A model generated the notes under the pieces. That model was given only the letters and a program-made list of their open reading frames with translations, had not been told where the DNA came from and did not search any database. This document shows, piece after piece, positions 7,851 to 18,596 of a DNA stretch of 32,718 bases. Origin of the DNA: Cellulomonas algicola (GTDB lineage: Bacteria > Actinomycetota > Actinomycetes > Actinomycetales > Cellulomonadaceae); contig NZ_BHYL01000084.1 of NCBI RefSeq assembly GCF_003851725.1, positions 1-32,718 of the forward strand, in the 5' to 3' direction. Each line of letters opens with the position of its first letter. Position 1 is the first letter of the stretch. Both the position numbers and the translations under genes were made by a program.

Positions 7851-8411
7851 ATGCAGATCGAGGCCGTCCGGGGGGACATCACGACGCAGGACGTCGACGC
7901 GGTCGTCAACGCCGCGAACTCGTCGCTGCTGGGCGGCGGCGGGGTCGACGGCGCGATCCACGCGGCGGCCGGGCCGCGGCTGCTGGAGGCGTGCCGAGAG
8001 GTGCGACGCACGACCTACCCGGACGGTCTGCCCGTCGGGGACGCCGTCGTCACGCCCGGCTTCGACCTGCCGGCGCGCTGGGTCGTGCACACCGTCGGCC
8101 CGAACTGGAACCGCGGGCAGCGGGAGACCGCCGACCTGGCGTCGTGCTTCACGCGGTCCCTCGAACGGGCGGTCGAGGTCGGGGCGGCGAGCATCGCGTT
8201 CCCCGCGGTGAGCGCGGGTGCCTACGGGTGGGATGCCGACGAGGTCGCGCGGATCGGCGTCGCGGCCGCACGTGCGTGGCAGGGGTCGACCGAGCGCCCG
8301 GACGAGGACGGGCACACGCACCCGAGCGGGATCGCGCTCGTGCGCTTCGTGCTGTTCTCGGCGCCCCTGCTGGACGCGTTCGAGCGCGCGCTGGGGGCAC
8401 CGCACCGCTGA
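7851..8411 (+). CDS. Macrodomain O-acetyl-ADP-ribose deacetylase
   Basis: This 186-residue single-domain macro protein is of the MacroD/YmdB type, which removes acetyl from O-acetyl-ADP-ribose or ADP-ribose from acidic residues. RGDITTQDVDAVVNAANSSL carries Asp9 for adenine binding and Asn20/Asn23 of the catalytic loop; LGGGGVDGAIHAAAGP is the glycine-rich ribose loop, and FPAVSAGAYGWD the diphosphate loop. All key positions are intact. I chose ATG 7851 because AGGATGGG lies at correct spacing before it; an ATG nine bases upstream has no room for that site. It converges on the transporter gene, with a shared hairpin between. The physiological target is unknown. Confidence 0.92.
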   Translation: MQIEAVRGDITTQDVDAVVNAANSSLLGGGGVDGAIHAAAGPRLLEACREVRRTTYPDGLPVGDAVVTPGFDLPARWVVHTVGPNWNRGQRETADLASCFTRSLERAVEVGAASIAFPAVSAGAYGWDADEVARIGVAAARAWQGSTERPDEDGHTHPSGIALVRFVLFSAPLLDAFERALGAPHR

Positions 8412-8470
8412 CACGCCACGCGGCGCACCACCCGTCGTGCGCGCCGTCCCGCGGTCGCGCACGAGCCGCC

Positions 8471-8503
8471 GGCCCGTCCCGCGTCGCGCATGCGGGGCGG
8501 GCC
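8471..8503. terminator. Hairpin between convergent genes
   Basis: GGCCCGTCCCGC (8471-8482) pairs with GCGGGGCGGGCC (8492-8503), 12 bp with one G-T pair and a 9-nt loop. It lies between the stops of the macrodomain and transporter genes and could end transcription in both directions. Confidence 0.6.
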
Positions 8504-8523
8504 CGGTGGCTCTCGGGCCGTCG

Positions 8524-10650
8524 TCAGCGGGTCGGGACGGGCTCCTGCCGCGCGGCGTCGGGACCGTCCACCGCGTGCCGGGCGTGCGTCGGCTCAGGTC
8601 GACGGGACAGGGCGCTCGGCCACCACATGCGCGGCCCGATGTCGAGGTTGAGCGCGGTGACGAGGATCGAGCGGACGACGAGCGTGTCGAGCAGCACGCC
8701 GAGCGCCACGGCGAACCCGATCTCGGCGAACGACACGACGGGCAGCGTGCCCAGGGCGGCGAACGTCCCCGCGAGCACCAGGCCCGCGGACGTGATGACG
8801 CCGCCCGTCGCCGCGAGGCCGACGAGCGCGCCCCGCCGGTGCCCCAGCCGCAGCGCCTCCTCCCGCACGCGCGTCATGAGGAAGATGTTGTAGTCGACGC
8901 CGAGAGCCACGAGGAACACGAACGTGAAGAGCGGGAACGACGAGTCGGTGCCGCCGAACCCGAACGCGTAGCGGAAGACGAGCGCGCTGATCCCGATGGC
9001 AGCGCCGAAGCTCAGCACGACCGTGCCCATGAGGACGAGCGGGGCGACGAGCGACCTCAGGAGCAGCACGAGCACCAGGAAGACGACGAGCAGGATGATC
9101 GGGATGAGCAGCCGGTTGTCCGCCGCGGACGCGCGCTGCGCGTCGAGGTCGATCGCGGTCGACCCGCCGACCATCGCGTCGGCGTCGGGGACGGCGTGCA
9201 CCGCGTCGCGCACGCGGTCGACGGTCGCGTCCGCCGCGTCGCTGTCGGGCGCCGACTCCAGGGTCCCCTCGAGGTAGGCGAGGCCGTCGGTGACCACGGG
9301 CTCGCTCACGGAGTCCGCGTCGATGCCCTCGACGCCGGCGAACGCGACGCGGACCGCGTCGGCCTGCGAGGCGTCCGCGAGCACGACGACGGGCGCGCCC
9401 GCCCCGCCGTCGAAGTGGTCCTCGAGGACCTTCTCGCCCGCGATCGACGGCTGGGCCGTGCGGAACGACTCCTCGTTCGACAGGCCCGTCGGGTCGAGCT
9501 GGAGCCAGCCGATGCTCGCGACGGCCAGCACGGCCGCGGTCGCGAGCCAGATCCGGCGCGGGTGACGGGCGACCTGCGCGCCGATCCGCGCCCACACGCC
9601 GTGCGTCGTCGGCTCGTCGTCGCCGAGGTGCGGCACCTTCGGCCAGAACACCCAGCGGCCGAAGGTCACGAGCAGCGCGGGCAGCAGCGTGAGCATGACG
9701 AGCAGCGCGACGCCGATGCCGATCGCGGCGACCGGTCCGAGCCCGGCGGTCGAGTTCATCGTCGCGAGCAGCAGCACGAGCATGCCGGCGGCGACGGTCG
9801 CGGCCGACGCGATGATCGCGGGGCTCGCGCGGTGCAGCGCCTCCGCCATCGCCGCGTGCCGGTCGCCGTGCTTGCGGAGCTCCTCGCGGTACCGGGCCAC
9901 CAGGAGAAGCGCGTAGTCCGTGCCCGCGCCGAACACCAGGACGGTGAGGATGCCCGCGCTCTGCGCGTTCACCGTGAGGTCGAAGCGGTCCGCCAGCACG
10001 TACACGACGGCCTGCGCGACGGTCAGCGCGACGACCGCCGACACGACCGGGAGGAGCCACAGCACCGGGCTCCGGTACGTGAGCAGCAGCATGACGATGA
10101 CGACGCCGCCCGCCGCGAACAGCAGCGTCGAGTCGATCCCCTCGAACGCCTTCGACTGGTCGGCCGCGAGGCCCGCCGGCCCGGTCACGTACGGCACCAG
10201 GCCGTCGGCGCCCTGGGCGACAGTCGTGCGGATGGACTCGACGGTCGGCCCGAGCGAGTCCCAGCCGTCGGGCGCCTCGATCGGCACGATCACCTGCACC
10301 GCCTCGCCGTCCTGCGACGGGATCGGCCCGACGACGTCCCCGGCGAGCCCGTCCAGGTCGGCGAACGCCGCGACGTCCGCGGCGACCGTCTCCTGGTCCG
10401 ACGGCCGCAGACCGCCGTCGCGCTCGTAGACGACGACCGCGGGCACCACGTCGTCGGGCTGGAACGCGGCCGCGGCCGCGAGCACCTCCGTCGACTCCGC
10501 GTCCGCGGGGAGCCACGACTCCGCGTCGTTCTCCTGCGCGCTCGTGAGCTTCCCCGCGAGCGGTCCCAGCAGCGCGGTGACGACGAGCCAGAACGCGATG
10601 ACGACGTACTTCACGTAGCGGTGGGTGATCCACCCGGCGACCTGGGACAT
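8524..10650 (-). CDS. MMPL/RND-superfamily transporter
   Basis: This large inner-membrane transporter of the MmpL type has 708 residues. It has a duplicated layout: one N-terminal membrane helix (VKYVVIAFWLVVTALLGPLAG), an extracytoplasmic domain, a five-helix block, then the same arrangement again. The proton-relay motif is present in both halves: GAGTDY with Asp245 and GVDYN with Asp586, each followed by the expected R/YREE loop. Actinobacterial relatives export lipids, siderophores or drugs; the substrate here cannot be inferred. The last 35 residues are a Pro/Arg-rich cytoplasmic tail. About 290 bp with several palindromes lie upstream, so the gene may have its own regulator, but none is adjacent. 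Confidence 0.92.
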   Translation of the reverse strand: MSQVAGWITHRYVKYVVIAFWLVVTALLGPLAGKLTSAQENDAESWLPADAESTEVLAAAAAFQPDDVVPAVVVYERDGGLRPSDQETVAADVAAFADLDGLAGDVVGPIPSQDGEAVQVIVPIEAPDGWDSLGPTVESIRTTVAQGADGLVPYVTGPAGLAADQSKAFEGIDSTLLFAAGGVVIVMLLLTYRSPVLWLLPVVSAVVALTVAQAVVYVLADRFDLTVNAQSAGILTVLVFGAGTDYALLLVARYREELRKHGDRHAAMAEALHRASPAIIASAATVAAGMLVLLLATMNSTAGLGPVAAIGIGVALLVMLTLLPALLVTFGRWVFWPKVPHLGDDEPTTHGVWARIGAQVARHPRRIWLATAAVLAVASIGWLQLDPTGLSNEESFRTAQPSIAGEKVLEDHFDGGAGAPVVVLADASQADAVRVAFAGVEGIDADSVSEPVVTDGLAYLEGTLESAPDSDAADATVDRVRDAVHAVPDADAMVGGSTAIDLDAQRASAADNRLLIPIILLVVFLVLVLLLRSLVAPLVLMGTVVLSFGAAIGISALVFRYAFGFGGTDSSFPLFTFVFLVALGVDYNIFLMTRVREEALRLGHRRGALVGLAATGGVITSAGLVLAGTFAALGTLPVVSFAEIGFAVALGVLLDTLVVRSILVTALNLDIGPRMWWPSALSRRPEPTHARHAVDGPDAARQEPVPTR

Positions 10651-10866
10651 GACGGTTCCTCGGGTCTCGACGACAGGGACGGCCGGTGCGTGGTGCGGCG
10701 GTGCGGTGTGCGGGTGCGGCGGTTGCTCCGGTGCGGCAGTGCCAGGTGCGGACGGGGCGCCCCGCAGGGGTGCGCGACGTGCGCGACGCGCGTGGTCCGG
10801 GGTGCCCGGCGCACCCTCCGCGCCGGGCGTCCCCGTGAGGACGACGCTCTCGCAGAAGGGGACAGA

Positions 10867-10911
10867 CCGGACATCCGGGATACCCCCGAATCGTGGGTCG
10901 GGGTGCCCCGA
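10867..10911. promoter_or_regulatory. Nested palindromes before the transporter gene
   Basis: The gap 10651-10940 contains no gene. Within it, CCGGA-CA-TCCGG (10867-10878) and TCGGGG-TG-CCCCGA (10898-10911) are symmetrical, and CCCCGA at 10884-10889 can also pair with 10898-10903. They lie about 220 bp upstream of the transporter start and 30 bp past the hydrolase stop, so they may be operators or a terminator. Confidence 0.3.
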
Positions 10912-10940
10912 GGTGTCGAGGGCGCGCTCTCAGGGTCCGC

Positions 10941-11534
10941 TCAGGAAGCGGTGCCGAGCAGCCAGTCGCGCACCGCTGTCGTCACCGCCGCGTCGTCCTT
11001 CGGGGAGTGGTCGCCCGTGACGAAGACTGTGGTCAGCGGGCCGCGGACGGTCGACAGGTGCGTCGTCAGCTCGCCGGGCGAGCCGAACGGGTCGCGCCGG
11101 CCCGACACCGCCAGCACCGGCACGGCGACGTCGGGCAGGTGCTCGACCCGCAGGCGGTCGGGCCTGCCCGGCGGGTGCAGCGGGTACGAGAGCAGGACGA
11201 GCCCGGCCACCGGGAACCCCTGGGCGACCGCCATCGACGACATCCGCCCGCCGAACGACCGGCCGCCGAGGACGAGCCGCTCGGTCCCCACCCCGAGCTC
11301 CGTCGCGAAGGCGGTCGCGTGCGCGCGCAGGTGGGCGACCGCGGCCTCGGGGCGGTCCGGGGCACGGCTGCCGCGCTCGCGGTTGGGGAAGTTCAGCCGC
11401 AGCACCGGCAGCGGGGCGAGCGCCGCCTCCAGCGCGACGAGCGTCCGGTGGTCCCGGTCGGCGCCCGCGCCAGGCGTCAGCACGACCCCCGCGACGTCCA
11501 CCGGCCCGCGCCTCGTCGACTCGTCCCCGCCCAT
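10941..11534 (-). CDS. Alpha/beta-hydrolase, Tex30/dienelactone-hydrolase type
   Basis: This cytoplasmic serine hydrolase of 197 residues has an unknown substrate. LTPGAGADRDHRTL gives the oxyanion-side loop, GGRSFGGRM is the nucleophile elbow with Ser93, SGRRDPFG provides the acid and TGDHS the histidine, so a complete catalytic triad is visible. The pattern NFPNRERG and the small size match the KANL3/Tex30-like hydrolases common in actinobacteria. ATG 11534 was chosen because GAGAGGG lies eight bases upstream; a GTG three codons earlier is less well placed. It lies downstream of, and in the same direction as, the PLP enzyme gene, but a hairpin in the 252-bp gap suggests separate transcription. 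Confidence 0.85.
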   Translation of the reverse strand: MGGDESTRRGPVDVAGVVLTPGAGADRDHRTLVALEAALAPLPVLRLNFPNRERGSRAPDRPEAAVAHLRAHATAFATELGVGTERLVLGGRSFGGRMSSMAVAQGFPVAGLVLLSYPLHPPGRPDRLRVEHLPDVAVPVLAVSGRRDPFGSPGELTTHLSTVRGPLTTVFVTGDHSPKDDAAVTTAVRDWLLGTAS

Positions 11535-11674
11535 GCCACCCACCCTCTCGCGCCGGCGCCCTCGCTGTCCGCGTGCGCGGGTCCGCGGACAGCGACGCCA
11601 GCGCCGCTGGACCGGCGCGGGACGACCCCGGCGTTGCGCGCCCGACGCGCCGCAGGCGTGCGGTGGCCCGTGAA

Positions 11675-11721
11675 CCGGGTCTGGCTACCGCTCTGGCGGG
11701 CGGTGCGGTACCGAGACCCGG
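11675..11721 (-). terminator. Two-part hairpin after the PLP enzyme gene
   Basis: CCGGGTCT (11675-11682) pairs with AGACCCGG (11714-11721), and inside it TACCGC (11686-11691) pairs with GCGGTA (11705-11710), separated by a small internal loop. It lies 66 bp past the PLP enzyme stop and upstream of the hydrolase gene, so it could be a terminator or an operator for the hydrolase. Confidence 0.4.
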
Positions 11722-11786
11722 GTCGGCCGCCCGACCGCACCGACCGGGCAGCGAGGGCGACGGATGACGCGCCGCGGGGGGAGGGG

Positions 11787-12896
11787 TCAGCCGGGCAGGT
11801 GGGGCTCGACGGCGGTGAGCGCGCGGGCCACGTCGTCCGTGTCGTTCCAGACGTGGAAGGCCAGCCGGACGCCGCCGCCGCGACCCGCGACCCGGCAGCC
11901 GGCGTCGGTGAGGGCCGCGCGGAGCGTGCCGGCGTCGTCGTCGGGGAGCGAGACGATCGCGCTCCCGCCCGGGCCGAGCCCGACGCCGCCCCGGAACGCG
12001 TCCGCGAGCGCGACGTCGTACGCGCGCACGTCGTGCGGGTCGACGGTCGCGAACGCCTCGACCGCGGGTGCGGTGCCGAGCCACACGAGCCACGCGGGCG
12101 ACACGTCGAACCGGCGCGCGTCGCCGGCGAGCGTCATCTCGGGGCCGTAGATCGACCGCCAGATCTCCTCGCCCGCGTACCAGCCCGCCGAGAGCGGGCG
12201 CAGGCGCTCGCGGGCGGTGTCGGCGACGGTGAGGAACGCGGCACCGCGCGGACCGGCGAGCCACTTGTACGCGGCACCGACGGTCACGTCGAAGCGGCCC
12301 GCATCGACGGGGAACCAGCCGACGGCCTGCGTCGCGTCGCACACCGTGAGCGCGCCGACGGCCCGGGCGGCCGCCACGACCGCGTCGGCGTCGGCGACCC
12401 GACCGTCGCGCGACTGCACGAGCGAGAACGCGACGACCGCCGTCGACGGGTCGACGCTCGCCGCGAGCTCCTCGAGCGGTACCTGACGCACCGTCACGCC
12501 CCGGTCGGCGTGCACGAGGAACGGGAAGACGACCGACGCGAAGTCCCCGTCGACGACCACGACCTCGGCGCCGTCGGGCACGCTCGCCGCGACGAGGCCG
12601 ACGAGGCTCGACGCCTGCGCGCCGATCGCGACCGACGACGTGTCGACGCCGACGATCCGCGCGTACGCCGCCCGGGACCGGTCGACCGCGTCGTCGTACG
12701 CGGCCATGTCGATCCGCCCCGCCTGCCACGCGTCGATCCCGGCGCGCATCGCGTCGGCCGTGGCGCGCGGCGGGAGGCCGCACGTCGCCGCGTCGAGGTA
12801 CCCCGGCACGCGGTCGATCGCGGCCCGCAGCGTCGTGAGCGGGTCGGTCGTGCTCGTGGTGGTCCCGGTGGGTGCGGTGCGGGCGTCGGTCGTCAT
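11787..12896 (-). CDS. Class-V aminotransferase-fold PLP enzyme
   Basis: This 369-residue PLP enzyme is of the NifS/kynureninase/isopenicillin-N-epimerase-like group. CDATQAVGWFPVD carries the Asp that contacts the cofactor ring, and AAYKWLAGPRG carries the PLP-binding Lys211. The N-terminal YLDAATCGLPP is the substrate-entry motif of this group. There is no NifS-type cysteine loop, so cysteine desulfurase activity is unlikely. ATG 12896 was chosen over an upstream in-frame start because family similarity begins there. A RidA-type gene lies 74 bp upstream on the same strand; RidA proteins remove reactive enamines that PLP enzymes make, which suggests a shared pathway, perhaps a lyase or racemase step. 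The reaction is not identified. Confidence 0.85.
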   Translation of the reverse strand: MTTDARTAPTGTTTSTTDPLTTLRAAIDRVPGYLDAATCGLPPRATADAMRAGIDAWQAGRIDMAAYDDAVDRSRAAYARIVGVDTSSVAIGAQASSLVGLVAASVPDGAEVVVVDGDFASVVFPFLVHADRGVTVRQVPLEELAASVDPSTAVVAFSLVQSRDGRVADADAVVAAARAVGALTVCDATQAVGWFPVDAGRFDVTVGAAYKWLAGPRGAAFLTVADTARERLRPLSAGWYAGEEIWRSIYGPEMTLAGDARRFDVSPAWLVWLGTAPAVEAFATVDPHDVRAYDVALADAFRGGVGLGPGGSAIVSLPDDDAGTLRAALTDAGCRVAGRGGGVRLAFHVWNDTDDVARALTAVEPHLPG

Positions 12897-12970
12897 GAGC
12901 CCGATCGTCACCCGCGCGGCGCCGCCGCACAACGACCACGCCCCCGGACGCGACCTGCGCGAGGGCGGGG

Positions 12971-13375
12971 TCAGCGGACGACGGCCGCGATCGCCGAGAC
13001 CTCCACGAGCGCGCCGGGGACGCCGAGTCCGGCCACGCGGGCGGCGGTGACCAGCGGCGGCGCGCCCTCGCGTGCCAGCGCCGGAGCGGCGGCGCCGTAC
13101 GCGGCGGCGAGGTCGACGCCGTCGACGAACAGCACCGTGACGCTCACGAGGTCGTCGACGCCCGCGCCGGCCGCGCCCAGGGCGGTGACGAGGTTCGCCA
13201 TCGTCTTCGTGACCTGGGCGGCGACGTCGTCGCCGCCGACGAGGGCGCCGGACGCGTCGACGGCGTTCTGCCCGCCGACGTAGATCGTCGTCGCGCCGGG
13301 CGGCACGACGGCGGCGTGGGAGAACGCGGGGCTCTGCACGAGCCCGTCGGGGCGGAGGAACGTGATCGTGTCCAT
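12971..13375 (-). CDS. RidA-family (YjgF/YER057c/UK114) protein
   Basis: This 134-residue protein is of the Rid family, normally a trimer that hydrolyses 2-aminoacrylate and other enamines or imines. LVQSPAFSHAAVVPPGATTIYVGGQNAVDASG is the typical first strand-turn-strand block, AQVTKTMANLVTALGAAGAGVDDLVSVTVLFVDG the central helix and strand, and PPLVTAARVAGLGVPGALVEVSAIA the last block, with the arginine near the position used for binding the substrate carboxylate. It may belong to a subfamily other than archetypal RidA, so no symbol is given. It is the first gene of a likely two-gene unit with the PLP enzyme. Confidence 0.88.
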   Translation of the reverse strand: MDTITFLRPDGLVQSPAFSHAAVVPPGATTIYVGGQNAVDASGALVGGDDVAAQVTKTMANLVTALGAAGAGVDDLVSVTVLFVDGVDLAAAYGAAAPALAREGAPPLVTAARVAGLGVPGALVEVSAIAAVVR

Positions 13376-13582
13376 GCGCGCCACGCTAGGGCGGTAACCG
13401 GACGGATCGCGTCCGGGTTGTCCGACGACGTGCGAAACCTGCTGGTCAGCGAGCGAACAGCCGACGCCAGCCCGAGGACGGCTTCGGCTCAACCGGGCGG
13501 CGGATCTCGGCGACGGAGACGGGACCCGTCGTCGGCCGTCAGCGTCGATCGTGCCGCCGGGACGCGACCGCGCCCAGGACCG

Positions 13583-14443
13583 TCACCCGAGCGCGATGCC
13601 CAGCGCGGAGGCGATGGTGCGGACGACGCCGTTGGCGTTGTTCGACGGGGCGACGAAGCGCGCGTGCGCGCGGACCTCGGGGTGCGCGTTGTCCATCGCG
13701 AACGACCAGGCGGCGGCGTCGAGCATGCCGAGGTCGTTGAAGTAGTCGCCGAACGCCATGGTCTGCTCGCGCGTGACGCCGAGAGACTCCTGCACGGACC
13801 GCAGTGCGGCGCCCTTGTCGACGGTGCGGCTCATGACGTCGACCCAGTGCTGCCCGGAGACCACGACGCGCGACTCGCGGCGCAGCTCGGACAGCGCGGG
13901 ACCGGCGCCACGCTCGGCGGGGCCGAAGTCGTAGACGGCGACCTTGAGGACGTCGTCGTCGACCGCGCGCAGGTCGTCGACGACCTCGAGCAGCGCGTAG
14001 TACGGCTCGCACTGCGCGAGGAACCGCTCGTCGGACCGCTCGACGTACGCGGACCGCTTGCCGCACAGGACGGTGCCGACGTCGAGGCCGGCAGCGGCCT
14101 CGGAACGGACGACCTCGACGACGTCGTGGGCCGTGGCCGTCGCGAGGGTGTCGGACGCGACCTCGACCCCGCCGTGCACCACGTAGGCGCCGTTCTCCGC
14201 GACGTAGACGAGGTCGTCACGGCCGATCTGGGCGCGCAGCGTCGCGTACTGCCGGCCGCTCGCGGGGCACACCATGACGCCGCGCGCGAGGAGCTCGTCG
14301 AGCAGCGGCCAGAACGTCGGGTGCACGCGCTTGTCGTCGTCGAGAAGCGACCCGTCCATGTCGAGCGCGACGAGGCGCACGTCGGGGACCTCGTCGAGGA
14401 CGGGCGGCTCGAGCACGGGGAAGTCGACGTTCACCCGGCCCAT
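13583..14443 (-). CDS. Cof-type HAD-superfamily phosphatase
   Basis: This cytoplasmic phosphatase of 286 residues is of the HAD IIB (Cof/YidA-like) class, which acts on sugar phosphates and other small phosphoesters. All four HAD motifs are present: LDMDGSLL (nucleophile Asp and acid Asp), PASGRQ (the phosphate-binding Ser of motif 2), DKGAAL (Lys) and AFGDYFNDLGML (metal-binding Asp). The cap domain lies between motifs 2 and 3, as in type IIB. The end motif SNNANGV is also typical. ATG 14443 has only a close GCGAGG before it, and its exact start is less certain. It diverges from clpC, with 202 bp between them. The substrate is unknown. Confidence 0.9.
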   Translation of the reverse strand: MGRVNVDFPVLEPPVLDEVPDVRLVALDMDGSLLDDDKRVHPTFWPLLDELLARGVMVCPASGRQYATLRAQIGRDDLVYVAENGAYVVHGGVEVASDTLATATAHDVVEVVRSEAAAGLDVGTVLCGKRSAYVERSDERFLAQCEPYYALLEVVDDLRAVDDDVLKVAVYDFGPAERGAGPALSELRRESRVVVSGQHWVDVMSRTVDKGAALRSVQESLGVTREQTMAFGDYFNDLGMLDAAAWSFAMDNAHPEVRAHARFVAPSNNANGVVRTIASALGIALG

Positions 14444-14519
14444 CCTCGCAAACCGCCGCGTGCCGCCCGCGTCACGCCAGGCACGTGCCCGGACGGACCG
14501 CCCGTCCGGGTCGCCTTTC

Positions 14520-14534
14520 ACGCCTGCGGCGAAC
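14520..14534. promoter_or_regulatory. Candidate ClgR site of clpC
   Basis: ACGCCTGCGGCGAAC has the CGC-N5-GCG core with flanking A and AA described for ClgR, the actinobacterial activator of clp genes (recalled consensus, with two mismatches in the spacer). It lies about 30 bp upstream of the proposed -10 element, a fitting place for an activator. Confidence 0.45.
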
Positions 14535-14544
14535 ACGGGCAGTG

Positions 14545-14568
14545 GGGGGTACCCCCTGTGGTTAGCAT
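14545..14568 (+). promoter_or_regulatory. clpC promoter with a 12-bp palindrome
   Basis: TAGCAT at 14563-14568 fits the TANNNT -10 pattern. The perfect palindrome GGGGGTACCCCC (14545-14556) covers the spacer and the edge of the expected -35 position, and no good -35 hexamer is seen. That combination suggests activator-dependent initiation. The leader to clpC would be about 70 nt. Confidence 0.45.
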
Positions 14569-14645
14569 CGAACAACGCCGCTCGTCGTCGCCCACCGGCC
14601 GCCGCCCCGGGTACCCGGCGAGCACGTCGCTCGTGAGGAGTGCAC

Positions 14646-17228
<2,583 letters not shown>

Positions 17229-17246
17229 CGCCCACCGTCTGACCGC

Positions 17247-17282
17247 AGGAGGCCCGGTCCCCACGAGGGGGCCGGGCCTCCT
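17247..17282. terminator. clpC terminator
   Basis: AGGAGGCCCGG (17247-17257) pairs with CCGGGCCTCCT (17272-17282), and CCCC/GGGG pairs continue inside to a 4-nt ACGA loop, giving about 16 bp. It lies between the convergent stops of clpC and the DUF4862-like gene and could serve both. Confidence 0.85.
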
Positions 17283-17288
17283 CGCGTG

Positions 17289-18248
17289 TCAGCGGGCTAC
17301 GGGGGCGGTGCGTGCGGCGGCCACCTGGTCGATCGTCGCGGTGACGACCGCGAGGCGGGTGGCGACATCGGCGTCGTGCGGGCGGACGCCCCACTTGAGC
17401 CCGATCCGCGGGACGTCGCCGGCGGCGGCGAGGGTGGCCGCGACCTCCGGCGGGCCGAGCAGCGACGCCGACGACGCGACGAGTGCCGAGTGGTCGCCGC
17501 GCGGTGGGATGTGCATGTCGCCCCAGGCGGCTCCCCACGCGGTGTCGGCGTCGGTCGCGCCGGACAGGACGAGGAGCCGCAGCAGGCCGGCGTCGGCGAC
17601 GGCGCGCGTGTGCGCCACGGGGGTCGCGGTGTCGCGGCCCTCGATCGCGGAGCGTCCCCAGTTGACGACCATGCCGAGCAGGTCGGGTGCGAGCCCGAAC
17701 GACTGCACGAGCGCGACCTCCTCGTCGAGACCGAGGAAGCCCTTGGCGGGCGCCTGCCCGGGCACGAGCGCGTCGCAGTGCTCGACGAGCAGCTCGGCGC
17801 CCGCGAGGTCCCAGCCGAGGATCTCGTCGAGCGAGCGTTCGAACGCGTCCCGCGAGCCGAGGAGCGGGCCGGGCGCGCTGTGCACCTCGACGGCACTGAC
17901 GCGCCGGACTCCGTGCCGGTCGGCGAGGACGTGCGCGAGGTCGCGGGCGCGGGCCACGTCGTCGAGCGCCCGGGCGCGCTGCTCGGGGTCGGTGGACGCG
18001 AGACCGTAGGCCGGGACCTCGGCGCGGCGCGCGGTCATCGTCGGCACGAGCGAGACGACGAGGTCGCGTGCTGCGGGGACGTGCGCGTCGATCCAGGCGG
18101 GGTCGAGCGTGCGGTGCCCCTCGGGCTGGAGCGCGAACTCGAGGCCGGCGAGGTCGAGGTCCGCGACGGCGTCGAAGAACTGGTCCTCGGCGGCGGGTTC
18201 GGTCGGGGCGGTGATGTACGCGGAGACGTACAGGTCGGGCGTCGTCAT
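17289..18248 (-). CDS. DUF4862-like protein of a uronate locus
   Basis: This 319-residue cytoplasmic protein resembles the uncharacterised DUF4862 family (recalled, not searched). It starts YVSAYITAPTEP and has features of a TIM barrel of the xylose-isomerase-like kind: LAGLEFAL early, AVEVHSAP in the middle, LLVEHCDA, MVVNWGRSAIEGRD, GDMHIPPRGDH and a final GLKWGVRP. The Glu, His, Asp and Asn residues at strand ends could bind a metal, as in sugar isomerases and epimerases. GGAGGAC precedes the ATG. It diverges from the TRAP transporter and KduI/IclR/KduD genes across a shared control region, so I infer a role in uronate or keto-deoxy-sugar metabolism; the reaction is unknown. Confidence 0.75.
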   Translation of the reverse strand: MTTPDLYVSAYITAPTEPAAEDQFFDAVADLDLAGLEFALQPEGHRTLDPAWIDAHVPAARDLVVSLVPTMTARRAEVPAYGLASTDPEQRARALDDVARARDLAHVLADRHGVRRVSAVEVHSAPGPLLGSRDAFERSLDEILGWDLAGAELLVEHCDALVPGQAPAKGFLGLDEEVALVQSFGLAPDLLGMVVNWGRSAIEGRDTATPVAHTRAVADAGLLRLLVLSGATDADTAWGAAWGDMHIPPRGDHSALVASSASLLGPPEVAATLAAAGDVPRIGLKWGVRPHDADVATRLAVVTATIDQVAAARTAPVAR

Positions 18249-18343
18249 GCGTCCTCCGGGGTGCGTCGGGGTAGCCGGAGCGGGTGCGGCATGGCCGCTG
18301 CGGCGGCGCGGAGAACGGCTTTCCCTGCCCGGAAGGCGGGGTG

Positions 18344-18372
18344 TTGACCGGTCTGCGACGCTGCGTTACCGT
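18344..18372 (+). promoter_or_regulatory. Promoter of the TRAP/kdu operon
   Basis: TTGACC (18344-18349), a 17-bp spacer and TACCGT (18367-18372) make a good sigma-70-type promoter, with a start near 18379. The leader to dctP is then about 218 nt, is C-rich from 18430 to 18590 and has no other element that I can recognise. Confidence 0.65.
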
Positions 18373-18386
18373 TCCGTTCCGCTAGA

Positions 18387-18401
18387 TGGAACCGAGTTCC
18401 A
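18387..18401. promoter_or_regulatory. Likely IclR (KdgR-type) operator
   Basis: TGGAAC-CGA-GTTCCA is a perfect 6-3-6 palindrome about 8-22 bases after the predicted transcription start, the position of a repressor roadblock. IclR-family sites are typically such short-spaced palindromes, and the only regulator gene in the locus is of the IclR family. It could also control the divergent DUF4862-like gene. Confidence 0.6.
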
Positions 18402-18596
18402 CGAAAGTCTGACATCGTCGTCCTGACTCCCGCAACCACCGGTACCGCACCCCGCAACCGCACCCGCGCCGCACCCGGCCTGCACCCGCCGGCGGCGCCG
18501 CGGGCTGCACCACCCGCACCCCCGGACCATCCCCGCGCACGCCCTGCGAGCGCCCGAGCGCCCACGCCTGCCGTGGGCCCGCACCGAGGAGCACCC

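Noticed and set aside
11842-11862. Second copy of the GTTCCA/TGGAA operator
   Set aside because: It lies inside the PLP enzyme coding region, has different spacing and the arms in the opposite order, so it is probably chance.
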